64,000 nucleotides of DNA. It comes from Streptomyces sp. NBC_00353 (lineage in GTDB: Bacteria > Actinomycetota > Actinomycetes > Streptomycetales > Streptomycetaceae). Every line of letters starts with the position of its first letter. Within the stretch, counting starts at the first letter, position 1. The stretch spans positions 8,367,501 through 8,431,500 of the forward strand of contig NZ_CP107985.1 of assembly GCF_036108815.1 (NCBI RefSeq), in the 5' to 3' direction. Below are positions 16,507 to 24,242 of the stretch, one piece after another. Under the pieces are notes generated by a model. That model saw nothing but the letters and a program-made list of their open reading frames with translations, was not told the DNA's origin and did not search any database. Made by a program: the position numbers and the translations under genes.

Positions 16507-17745
16507 ATGACGCAAGCCCCGCTCCTGCGCCAGATCACCGATTACGCCAACCGTGCCGACCCGTATCCGCTGTACGCGGAACTCCGCAAGACCCCGGTGT
16601 TGCAGGAAGAGGACGGCGGCCCGTTCGTCATCAGCACGTACTGGGACATCCAGAGCCTGCTCCACGACCCGCGGATCAGTTCCGATGCCTCCAATCTCAC
16701 CGCGCAACGCGACGAGTTGACCGAGCAGGAGGAGGAGACGGCTCTGCCGCCCAGCTTCCTGCGGCTCGACCCCCCGGAGCACGACCGGCTGCGTCGGATG
16801 ACCAACCGCCCGTTCGGCCCGCCGCACAGCCCCCGACGTGTCCACGACATGCGTGGCGAGCTCGCCGGGATCGTCTCCGGCCTGATCGCCGGCTTCGGGG
16901 ACACGGACCGGATCGATGTGGTCGACCAGTTCTCGTACCCCTTTCCCGTGACCGTGATCTGCCGGCTGCTGGGGGTGCCGCGGGAGGACGAGGCGCGCTT
17001 CCACTCGTGGGCGGACACGATCGCCGCCGGCCTGGACCCGGTGCCGGGCGACGACCCCACCGAGCGGAACCGCGTCACGCACGAGGCCAGGATGCAGCTG
17101 GGCATGTATCTGGCCGGGCTGGTCGAGGAGCGCCGCAAGACACCCGGTGACGACATGCTCTCCGAGCTGGCGACCAGTCATGGACCGGACGGCCCGATGA
17201 CGACGATGGAGGTGCTCAGCACCGCTGCCCTGCTGCTGATCGCCGGCCACGAGACGACGGTCAACCTGATCACCAACGGGATGCTCACCCTGCTGCGCCA
17301 CCCGGAGGTCCTGCAGCGGCTCCGGGACGACCCGCGCCTCGCCGTCAACATTGTCGAGGAACTGCTGCGTTACGAGCCGCCGGTGCAGTTGGTGCCGCAG
17401 CGCACGTGCATCGCGGACATCGAGGTCCGTGGGGTGACCATCCCCAAGGGCTCGTCGATCTGGCTCGTCCTGGCAGCCGGAAACCGGGACCCGGAGCGCT
17501 TCAAGGACCCCGAGCGGTTCGACCCGGACCGCCAGGACATCCAGCACCTCGGCTTCGGCAGTGGCATCCACAGTTGCTTCGGCGCACCGCTCGCCCGGCT
17601 GGAGGCGCAGCTCGCCCTGACCGAGCTGGCCCGCAGGCTCGACAACCCCCGTCTGGTGGAGGACCCGCCCCCCTACCGGCAGAACGCGGTCCTGCGCGGC
17701 CCCCGCCATCTGAACATCACGTTCGACGGCCTGCGCCCCCAGTAG
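16507..17745 (+). CDS. cytochrome P450 (class I, canonical)
   Basis: The 412-residue P450 is canonical: I-helix A246-G-H-E-T-T251, ExxR E285-L-L-R288, heme loop FGSGIHSCFG with ligand C357. N-terminus YANRADPYPLYAELRKTP is usual for soluble bacterial enzymes. It is the third gene of the ferredoxin-reductase-P450-SDR set, so its electron partners are encoded with it, 75 nt upstream. With the SDR downstream, a likely sequence is hydroxylation then oxidation of the alcohol. Substrate not deducible; terpenoids, fatty acids and macrolides are all possible. Confidence 0.95.
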   Translation: MTQAPLLRQITDYANRADPYPLYAELRKTPVLQEEDGGPFVISTYWDIQSLLHDPRISSDASNLTAQRDELTEQEEETALPPSFLRLDPPEHDRLRRMTNRPFGPPHSPRRVHDMRGELAGIVSGLIAGFGDTDRIDVVDQFSYPFPVTVICRLLGVPREDEARFHSWADTIAAGLDPVPGDDPTERNRVTHEARMQLGMYLAGLVEERRKTPGDDMLSELATSHGPDGPMTTMEVLSTAALLLIAGHETTVNLITNGMLTLLRHPEVLQRLRDDPRLAVNIVEELLRYEPPVQLVPQRTCIADIEVRGVTIPKGSSIWLVLAAGNRDPERFKDPERFDPDRQDIQHLGFGSGIHSCFGAPLARLEAQLALTELARRLDNPRLVEDPPPYRQNAVLRGPRHLNITFDGLRPQ

Positions 17746-17821
17746 GGCCGAATCGACGCGTCGACGGCGGTACACGGTGGGTCCTGGGAGTGAGCAGATC
17801 GCACCTACGTACGCTGCTTTT

Positions 17822-17834
17822 TGACGGTCCGTCA
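17822..17834. promoter_or_regulatory. 13-nt perfect palindrome upstream of the SDR gene
   Basis: TGACGG-T-CCGTCA lies 16 nt before the SDR start and about 77 nt after the P450 stop. Size, symmetry and position fit a TetR-family operator. It suggests the SDR has its own regulated promoter, in addition to any read-through from the P450 operon. Confidence 0.5.
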
Positions 17835-17849
17835 TGAGACGGTACGGAG

Positions 17850-18722
17850 ATGACGTCATCACCGGCACTCCACGGAAGGGCGGCCCTGGTCACCGGCGCC
17901 TCCCGGGGAATCGGCCTCGCCGCGGCGCAGGCCCTGGGCGAGGCGGGAGCGATGGTCTGCATCACCGCACGCGACCCCGCGGGAGTGGAGGTGGCCGTGG
18001 AACGGCTCGCGGCCACCGGCGTCACGGCGGTCGGCTGCGCCGGTTCGGTCGCGGATCCCGTGCACCTGGCGGCGTGTACGGATCTCGCTGTGCGGGAGTT
18101 CGGCCGGCTCGACATCCTCGTCAACAACGCAGGGACCAATACCCCGTTCGGCCCGTTGATGGAGGCCGAGCCCGAGGTCTGGCGCGATGCCTTTGCCGTG
18201 AACGTGGAGGCGCCGCTGCGCCTCATCCAGCTCGCCTGGCGGGCATGGATGCGCGAACACGGCGGCGCAGTCGTCAACATCTGCACCGAGGGCACACACG
18301 GCGTGGGGCCGCAGGTCGGCGCATACGGCACGAGCAAGGCGGCCCTGCTGCACCTGACCCGCCAGCTCGCCGGTGAGCTGGCGCCCGGCGTACGGGTGAA
18401 CGCCGTCTCGCCGGGGCTGGTGCGCACCGAGATGGCGCGATTCGTGTGGGAGCGGGACGAGGAGAGGATCGCCCGGAGCCTGCCGCTGGCCCGGATCGGC
18501 GAGCCGGAGGACGTGGCGCGTGCGGTGCTGTGGCTGGTCTCCGACGAGGCGGACTGGGTCACCGGCACGGACCTGCTCGTCGACGGCGGAACGAGGGTGC
18601 GAGCGGCCGGCCGGGCCGGCTCCGGCGTGCCCACGGACGCCGTACGCGACGTTCTGGCGCGTACGAACCCGCGGAGCAGCACGTGGCCGCCGACACCGGC
18701 CGGCCCGGATGCGGAGTGGTGA
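17850..18722 (+). CDS. short-chain dehydrogenase/reductase with C-terminal extension
   Basis: The 290-residue SDR has TGASRGIG at residues 16-23, NNAG near residue 93, and the active site with YGTSK near residue 155, and closes with the family strand TDLLVDGG near residue 247. About 40 residues follow this normal end (RVRAAGRAGSGVPTDAV and on), rich in Arg, Thr and Pro. The ATG at 17850 is only one base after GGAG, so translation may be leaderless or start from weak pairing. Together with the P450 upstream it likely oxidises a newly formed hydroxyl. The palindrome at 17822 may control it. Confidence 0.88.
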   Translation: MTSSPALHGRAALVTGASRGIGLAAAQALGEAGAMVCITARDPAGVEVAVERLAATGVTAVGCAGSVADPVHLAACTDLAVREFGRLDILVNNAGTNTPFGPLMEAEPEVWRDAFAVNVEAPLRLIQLAWRAWMREHGGAVVNICTEGTHGVGPQVGAYGTSKAALLHLTRQLAGELAPGVRVNAVSPGLVRTEMARFVWERDEERIARSLPLARIGEPEDVARAVLWLVSDEADWVTGTDLLVDGGTRVRAAGRAGSGVPTDAVRDVLARTNPRSSTWPPTPAGPDAEW

Positions 18723-18854
18723 AGCGCCGGCCCACGCTGCGCGGCGATGTGGTGGAGCCCGGCCGCAGGCGCGCGGACCGAAGGCGGACCTGTCGGGCGA
18801 CATGCCGGTGGGGCACCCGAAGTCCGGCTACCCCAAAGGCTGTTGGAATCCCGG

Positions 18855-19018
18855 TCAGCCGGTGAAGCCGACGGTGATGGACGTGAACTGCCAGTCGCTC
18901 CGGGCGATGACCTCGTAGGTGTTCTCGATGTCGGTGTCGATCGCCTTGAGTCCGTACGCGTCGGGTGCGGGTGCGGCGGCGGGGGAGAGCGTGTCGTGAA
19001 CACGGGTGACGAAAAGGG
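18855..19018 (-). pseudogene. C-terminal remnant of an unidentified gene, abutting rhaB
   Basis: On the minus strand, codons with strong third-position G/C read FVTRVHDTLSPAAAPAPDAY, then GLKAIDTDIENTYEVIARSDW and QFTSITVGFTG before a TGA at 18857-18855. There is no start codon: upstream the frame runs into the 3' end of rhaB in a different frame. It therefore looks like the tail of a gene whose body was deleted, with the breakpoint at the rhaB stop. I do not recognise the family. Confidence 0.5.
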
Positions 19019-20551
19019 CTAGCCGCGTGGCTGTTCGTCCTTGTCGGCCGCGCTCTGACGGTGGGCCTGCCGGCCGTCCGTGATGCGGGCCTCGGCCCGC
19101 TCCCAGGTTCTGCGATCACCCGTGGGTGCATGGCGCCGCAGGTCCTGCGTTTCGCACAGCAGTTGGCGCAGGTCGGACAGGCCACCGGCCACCGCGCCCG
19201 CCGTACGGGCCTGCACCAGGACGTTGCCGAGCGCCGCGGCCTCGGCCGGGCCGGCCACCACGGGGAGCCCGCAGGCATCCGCCGTCAGCTGGCACAGCAG
19301 CTCGTTGTGGGCGCCGCCGCCGACGATGTGCACGGCCTCGACCGTACGGCCGGAAAGCCGCTGGGCGTCCATGAGCGCGCGGCGGTGGGCCAGGGCCAGG
19401 GAGTCCAGCACGCAGCGGGTGGTCTCGGCCGCGTCGCGCGGCGCAGGCTGGCCGGTGCGGCGGCAGGCCTCGGCGATCCGCTCCGGCATCCGGCCCGGCG
19501 CGATGAACTCCGGATCGCCCGCGTCCACGACGGAGCGAAGGGGAGCGGACTCGGCGGCGCGGCGCAGCAGTTCGCCCAGCTCGTACGTCCGGCCCTGCGA
19601 CTCCCAGGCCCGCAGGCACTCCTGGAGCAGCCACAGGCCCATGATGTTGCGCAGGTAGCGGACGGTGCCGTCCACGCCCAGCTCGTTGGTGAAGTTGGCG
19701 CGGCGGCTGTCCTCGGTGAGGACGGGCGCATCCAGTTCGAGCCCGGCCAGCGACCACGTGCCGGTGGCGATGTACGCGAAGCGGTCGCCGCGCGCGGGCA
19801 CCCCCGCCACGGCGGACGCGGTGTCGTGCGACCCGACGGCGGTCACGGGCACGGGCCCCTCGAGCCCCGTCTCGGCCAGCACCTCGGGCAGCAACTGCCC
19901 TGCCCGGTCGCCGGGCCGGCGCAGGGGCGCGAAGAGTGAGAGGTCGATCCCGAGGGTGTCGGCGACGGGCCGGGCCCAGTCGCGGGTGCGCGGGTCGATC
20001 AGCTGGGTGGTGGAGGCGTTGGTCAGCTCGGTGCCGACCTCTCCCGTCAGCCAGTACGAGACGAGGTCCGGGATCATCAGCAGCCTGCGGGCCGCGCCCA
20101 GCGCGGGTGTGCCCTGGGCGGCGACCAGTTGATAGACGGTGTTGAAGGGGAGGTACTGCAGCCCGGTGGCCGCGTACAGAGCGGTGGGCGGCAGCGCCCC
20201 GGCGACCTTCGCGGTGGCGCTCTCCGTACGGCCGTCCCGGTAGTGCACGGGGTTGCCGATGAGCGCGCCGTCCGCGTCGAGGAGGCCGTAGTCCACGGCC
20301 CAGGAATCGATACCCACGCTCGCCGGGGGGCCGCCCGCGAACCGGCCTGCGGCCCGCAGACCTTCGAGCACGCCGCGGTACAGGGCGAGGATGTCCCAGT
20401 GCAGGGTGGAGCCGACCCGTACGGGAGTGTTGGGGAAGCGGTGCACTTCCGTCAGGTCGAGCGTTCCGGCTCCCACCCGGCCCACCATGACGCGGCCGCT
20501 GGACGCGCCCAGGTCGACGGCGGCGAAGGGGCGGGGATCGGTCGGTGCCAC
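19019..20551 (-). CDS. rhaB: rhamnulokinase (FGGY family)
   Basis: The 510-residue sugar kinase has the ATPase-fold phosphate loop AVDLGASSGRVMVG at residues 11-24, SWAVDYGLLD with the catalytic-base region near residue 97, GSHDTASAVAGVP near residue 247, and the adenosine-binding GGGAHNELLCQLTADACG near residue 415. These are RhaB features: ATP-dependent phosphorylation of L-rhamnulose to the 1-phosphate. The last 15 residues (after WERAEARITDGRQ) look like a read-on extension created where an unrelated gene was lost. It ends the minus-strand rhamnose operon with the aldolase and isomerase genes upstream. Confidence 0.92.
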   Translation of the reverse strand: MAPTDPRPFAAVDLGASSGRVMVGRVGAGTLDLTEVHRFPNTPVRVGSTLHWDILALYRGVLEGLRAAGRFAGGPPASVGIDSWAVDYGLLDADGALIGNPVHYRDGRTESATAKVAGALPPTALYAATGLQYLPFNTVYQLVAAQGTPALGAARRLLMIPDLVSYWLTGEVGTELTNASTTQLIDPRTRDWARPVADTLGIDLSLFAPLRRPGDRAGQLLPEVLAETGLEGPVPVTAVGSHDTASAVAGVPARGDRFAYIATGTWSLAGLELDAPVLTEDSRRANFTNELGVDGTVRYLRNIMGLWLLQECLRAWESQGRTYELGELLRRAAESAPLRSVVDAGDPEFIAPGRMPERIAEACRRTGQPAPRDAAETTRCVLDSLALAHRRALMDAQRLSGRTVEAVHIVGGGAHNELLCQLTADACGLPVVAGPAEAAALGNVLVQARTAGAVAGGLSDLRQLLCETQDLRRHAPTGDRRTWERAEARITDGRQAHRQSAADKDEQPRG

Positions 20552-20732
20552 GTCTTGTCAGTCCTTCGTGAGGGTTCGTACGAGCCGGGTTGTGGTGCGG
20601 GCGTCACGCCTGCCCGCACCACGGCGGAACGACTCTCCGCGGGCGGCGCGGGTGGTGACCCGTCGGCCTGCCGCGGTGCCGGGCGGCGGCGCGGCAGGGC
20701 GACCGCCCCGCAACACGCCGCACGCGCGAGCG

Positions 20733-22778
20733 CTACCGCAGGAACGCCGCCGCGACCCCCGCGTCGACCGGCACATGGAGCCCCGTCGTATGACTCAGGT
20801 CCCCGCCGGTCAGGGCGAACACGGCGTTGGCGACATGCTCAGGAAGCACCTCCCTCTTCAGCAGGGTCCGCTGGGCGTAGAACTCGCCCAGCTTCTCCTC
20901 CTCCACGCCGTACACGGCCGCCCGCTTCGCCCCCCAGCCGCCGGCGAAGATGCCGGAACCGCGCACCACCCCGTCGGGGTTGATGCCGTTGACCCGGATG
21001 CCGTGCTCGCCCAGCTCGGCGGCCAGCAGCCGGACCTGGTGGGCCTGGTCGGCCTTGGTCGCTCCGTACGCGATGTTGTTCGGGCCCGCGAACACGCCGT
21101 TCTTGGAGGCGATGTAGACGATGTCGCCGCCGATGCCCTGCGCGGTCATCACCCGCGCCGCCTCGCGGGAGACGAGGAAGGACCCGCGGGCCATGATGTC
21201 GTGCTGGAGGTCCCAGTCCTTCGCCGTGGTCTCCAGCAGCGGCTTGGAGATGGAGATCCCCGCGTTGTTGACCACCAGGTCGACGCCGCCGAAGGCGAGC
21301 GACGCGGCGGCGAAGGCGGCGGCGATCTGCTCCTCGGAAGTGACGTCCACGGTCACCGCGACCGCCTTGTCGGGCCCGCCCAGCTCCTCGGCCACCGCAG
21401 CAGCGCTGTCCGCGTCGAGGTCGGCGACCACGACGCACGCGCCCTCGGCGACCAGCCGGTGCGCGATGGCCTTGCCGATGCCGGACCCGGCCCCCGTCAC
21501 CAGCGCGACCCGGGTCGCCAGCGGCTCGGGCGGCGGCATCCGGCGGAGCTTGGCCTCCTCCAGCTCCCAGTACTCGATGCGGAACTTCTCGGACTCCTCG
21601 ATGGGCGCGTACGAGGAGACGGCCTCGGCCCCGCGCATCACGTTGATCGCATTGACGTAGAACTCGCCCGCCACACGCGCGGTCTGCTTGTCCTTGCCGA
21701 AACTGAACATGCCGACGCCCGGGACGAGGACGATGGCCGGGTCCGCGCCGCGCATGGCGGGGGAGTCGGCGTCGGCGTGCCGCTCGTAGTACGCGCGGTA
21801 GTCCTCGCGATAGGCGGCGTGCAGCTCCTTCAGCCGCGCGACCGCCTCATCCAGCGGGACGCCGGCCGGCAGGTCGAGGACCAGTGGACGGACCTTCGTC
21901 CGCAGGAAGTGGTCGGGGCAGGAGGTACCGAGCGCGGCGAGCCGCGGGTGCTCGGCGCGCGCCAGGAAGTCCAGTACGACATCGGAGTCGGTGAAGTGGC
22001 CCACCTGCGGGCGGTCGGTGGAGGCCAGACCACGGACGACGGGGGCGAGCGCGGCGGCGCGGGCCCGGCGCTCGGCTTCGGCCGGCGCCCCGTACCCGTC
22101 GAGTACCGACCCGAAGGGTTCTGCCCTGCCGCGCTCGGCGAGGTACGCCTCCGCGGTGCGGATGATGTGCAGGGAGTTGCTCTCGCACTCCTCGGAGGAC
22201 GCGCCCCAGGCGGTGATGCCGTGGCCGCCGAGTACGCAGCCGATGGCCTCGGGGCGGGCGGCCATGACGGCCGCGATGTCCAGGCCGAGCTGGAAGCCGG
22301 GGCGGCGCCACGGCACCCACACGACCTGGTTGCCGAAGCACTCCTTGGTCAGCGCCTCGCCGTCCGCGGCGCAGGCGAGCGCGATACCGGAGTCGGGGTG
22401 GAGATGGTCGACGTGGGCGGCCTCGACGAGGCCGTGCATCGCGGTGTCGATGGACGGCGCGGCGCCCCCCTTGCCATGCAGGCAGTAGTCGAAGGCCGCG
22501 ACCATCTCGTCCTCGCGGTCCACACCCGGGTACACCCCGGTCAGCGCGCGCAGCCGGTCCAGCCGCAGCGCGGCGAGCCCGTCGGCCCTGAGCGTGCCCA
22601 GGTCGCCGCCCGAACCTTTGACCCACATCAGCTCGATGTCGCCGCCGGTCACGGGATCGGTGGCGGTGCCCTTCGCGGAGGTGTTGCCGCCCGCGTAGTT
22701 GGTGTTGCGGGCATCCGCACCGAGTCGGTGGGATCGAGCGAGCAGCTCCGCCACGCGCTCGTGAGGTGCGTCTGTCAT
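20733..22778 (-). CDS. rhaEW: bifunctional rhamnulose-1-phosphate aldolase / lactaldehyde dehydrogenase
   Basis: The 681-residue protein fuses two domains. Residues 1-400 form a class II aldolase: NTNYAGGNTSAKG, VDHLHPDSG and GGHGITAWG hold the zinc ligands and phosphate site. Residues 420-681 form an SDR: TGAGSGIG, VVNNAGISISKP and YGATK. This is the known fused enzyme (YuxG/RhaEW) that cleaves L-rhamnulose-1-phosphate to dihydroxyacetone phosphate and L-lactaldehyde and oxidises the latter to lactate. I chose ATG 22778 (GAAGGAAG upstream) over an ATG 20 codons earlier. It lies between rhaI and rhaB in the operon. Confidence 0.93.
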   Translation of the reverse strand: MTDAPHERVAELLARSHRLGADARNTNYAGGNTSAKGTATDPVTGGDIELMWVKGSGGDLGTLRADGLAALRLDRLRALTGVYPGVDREDEMVAAFDYCLHGKGGAAPSIDTAMHGLVEAAHVDHLHPDSGIALACAADGEALTKECFGNQVVWVPWRRPGFQLGLDIAAVMAARPEAIGCVLGGHGITAWGASSEECESNSLHIIRTAEAYLAERGRAEPFGSVLDGYGAPAEAERRARAAALAPVVRGLASTDRPQVGHFTDSDVVLDFLARAEHPRLAALGTSCPDHFLRTKVRPLVLDLPAGVPLDEAVARLKELHAAYREDYRAYYERHADADSPAMRGADPAIVLVPGVGMFSFGKDKQTARVAGEFYVNAINVMRGAEAVSSYAPIEESEKFRIEYWELEEAKLRRMPPPEPLATRVALVTGAGSGIGKAIAHRLVAEGACVVVADLDADSAAAVAEELGGPDKAVAVTVDVTSEEQIAAAFAAASLAFGGVDLVVNNAGISISKPLLETTAKDWDLQHDIMARGSFLVSREAARVMTAQGIGGDIVYIASKNGVFAGPNNIAYGATKADQAHQVRLLAAELGEHGIRVNGINPDGVVRGSGIFAGGWGAKRAAVYGVEEEKLGEFYAQRTLLKREVLPEHVANAVFALTGGDLSHTTGLHVPVDAGVAAAFLR

Positions 22779-22862
22779 CACTTGCTTCCTTCGAGTTTCG
22801 TCATGGCTTCCTGCCGATGGGGGGCGGCGGGCTCGCATCGCCGGGCTGCGCCGCGCGCGGCG

Positions 22863-24032
22863 CTACGCCCCCCAGCCCGCCTGGGTGCCGCCGACCCGCT
22901 CGGCGACGATCTTCTCCGCCCAGCCGGAACGTCGGTACGCCGCGATCGGGTCCGGGTCGAGTTCCAGCTCCTCGCGCACCTCGGCCAGCAGTGGCCGGAC
23001 ATCCGTGTTGTACGCGTCCATCAGGACGGCGTTCGCCGCCAGCACGTCCCCGGAGCGCTGCGCAGCGCCGAGCGCCTCACCGTCCACGAGCAGCGCCTTC
23101 GCCGTCGCCTCCTGGACGTTCATCACGGAGCGGATGATGGCCGGGATCTTCGCCTCGATGTTGTGGCACTGGTCGAGCATGAAGGCCACGTCGGGTGTGA
23201 AGCCGCCGCCGCGGATCACCTCGTACATGATGCGGAACAGCTGGAAGGGGTCGGCCGCGCCGACCATCAGGTCGTCGTCCGCGTAGAAGCGGGAGTTGAA
23301 GTCGAACGCGCCGAGCCTCCCCTCGCGCAGCAGCAGCGCGACGATGAACTCGATGTTGGTGCCGGGCGCGTGGTGGCCGGTGTCCACCACGACCTGCGCC
23401 TTGGGGCCGAGCTTCAGGCAGTGCGCGTACGCGGTGCCCCAGTCGGGGACGTCGGTCGCGTAGAAGGCGGGCTCGAAGAGCTTGTACTCCAGCAGCATCC
23501 GCTGGTGCTCGCCCAGCCGCTCGTACACCGCGGCCAGGGCCTCGGCCAGCCGGTCCTGACGGGCCCGGATGTCGTCCTGGCCGGGGTAGTTGGTGCCGTC
23601 CGAGAACCACAGTTTGAGGTCGCGCGAGCCGGTCGCATCCATGATGTCGACGCACTCCAGCAGGTGCCCCAGGGCCTTGCGGCGGACGGCCGGGTCGGGG
23701 TTGGTGACCGAGCCCAGCTTGTAGTCGTCGTCCTGGAAGACGTTGGAGTTGATCGCGCCGAGCCGAAGTCCGAGCCCCTGCGCGTACTTGGCGAGGTCCG
23801 CGTAACCATCGGAGCCCTCGACCTTGTCCCAGGGGATGTGCAGGGCGACGGTCGGGGCGACGCCGGTGTGCTGGTGGACGCGCGCCGCGTCGTCCAGCTT
23901 CTCCCGCGGGGTGCGCGGCACCCCGGGCTGCGCGAACACCTTGAAGCGCGTGCCGGAATTGCCGTACGCCCATGACGGCGTCTCGATGGCCTGGGTCTTG
24001 AGGGCCGCCTTCACAGCGGATACGGCAGTCAT
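22863..24032 (-). CDS. rhaI: L-rhamnose isomerase (RhaI type)
   Basis: The 389-residue TIM-barrel isomerase belongs to the Gram-positive RhaI family, not E. coli RhaA. Metal-binding stretches are visible: EYKLFEPAFY near residue 183, VVVDTGHHAPGTN near residue 220 and FDFNSRFYADDDL near residue 250. It converts L-rhamnose to L-rhamnulose with a divalent metal. It is the first gene of the minus-strand operon and faces the ABC import operon across 210 bp that carry two operator-like repeats. Confidence 0.93.
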   Translation of the reverse strand: MTAVSAVKAALKTQAIETPSWAYGNSGTRFKVFAQPGVPRTPREKLDDAARVHQHTGVAPTVALHIPWDKVEGSDGYADLAKYAQGLGLRLGAINSNVFQDDDYKLGSVTNPDPAVRRKALGHLLECVDIMDATGSRDLKLWFSDGTNYPGQDDIRARQDRLAEALAAVYERLGEHQRMLLEYKLFEPAFYATDVPDWGTAYAHCLKLGPKAQVVVDTGHHAPGTNIEFIVALLLREGRLGAFDFNSRFYADDDLMVGAADPFQLFRIMYEVIRGGGFTPDVAFMLDQCHNIEAKIPAIIRSVMNVQEATAKALLVDGEALGAAQRSGDVLAANAVLMDAYNTDVRPLLAEVREELELDPDPIAAYRRSGWAEKIVAERVGGTQAGWGA

Positions 24033-24064
24033 GGATCAGCGCTCCCGGGGGCCGAGCAGATGGG

Positions 24065-24076
24065 TGAATCGTTTCA
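24065..24076. promoter_or_regulatory. LacI-type operator candidate near rhaI
   Basis: TGAATCGTTTCA lies 33 nt upstream of the rhaI start. It differs in one base from the perfect palindrome TGAAACGTTTCA, a form typical of LacI-family operators with the central CG. It would repress the catabolic operon in the absence of rhamnose. Confidence 0.55.
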
Positions 24077-24195
24077 TCGAGGTGAAGCTATGACCACCTA
24101 GCGGGCATGTCAAGGGATTGAGTCGGTTCAGAGGTTTCATGGGCTGACCCATTGACGGCGTGGGTGTTGCGCGTCTAGCTTCCGTGAAACTTAGT

Positions 24196-24207
24196 TGAAA
24201 CCTTTCA
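24196..24207. promoter_or_regulatory. LacI-type operator candidate before the rhamnose importer
   Basis: TGAAA-CC-TTTCA has perfect 5-nt arms and sits 36 nt before the ABC ATPase start; another TGAAAC precedes it at 24185. Shared half-sites with the repeat at 24065 suggest one regulator controls both divergent operons. The regulator gene is not in the window's rhamnose locus. Confidence 0.55.
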
Positions 24208-24242
24208 CGGCGCCTTCGAGGCGTACCTTCCACGGAGCATCC

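Noticed and set aside
20391..23975. Nearly 1200-codon plus-strand open frame over the rhamnose genes
   Set aside because: The minus strand encodes clear rhaB, aldolase/dehydrogenase and rhaI; the plus frame is an antisense artefact of codon bias.
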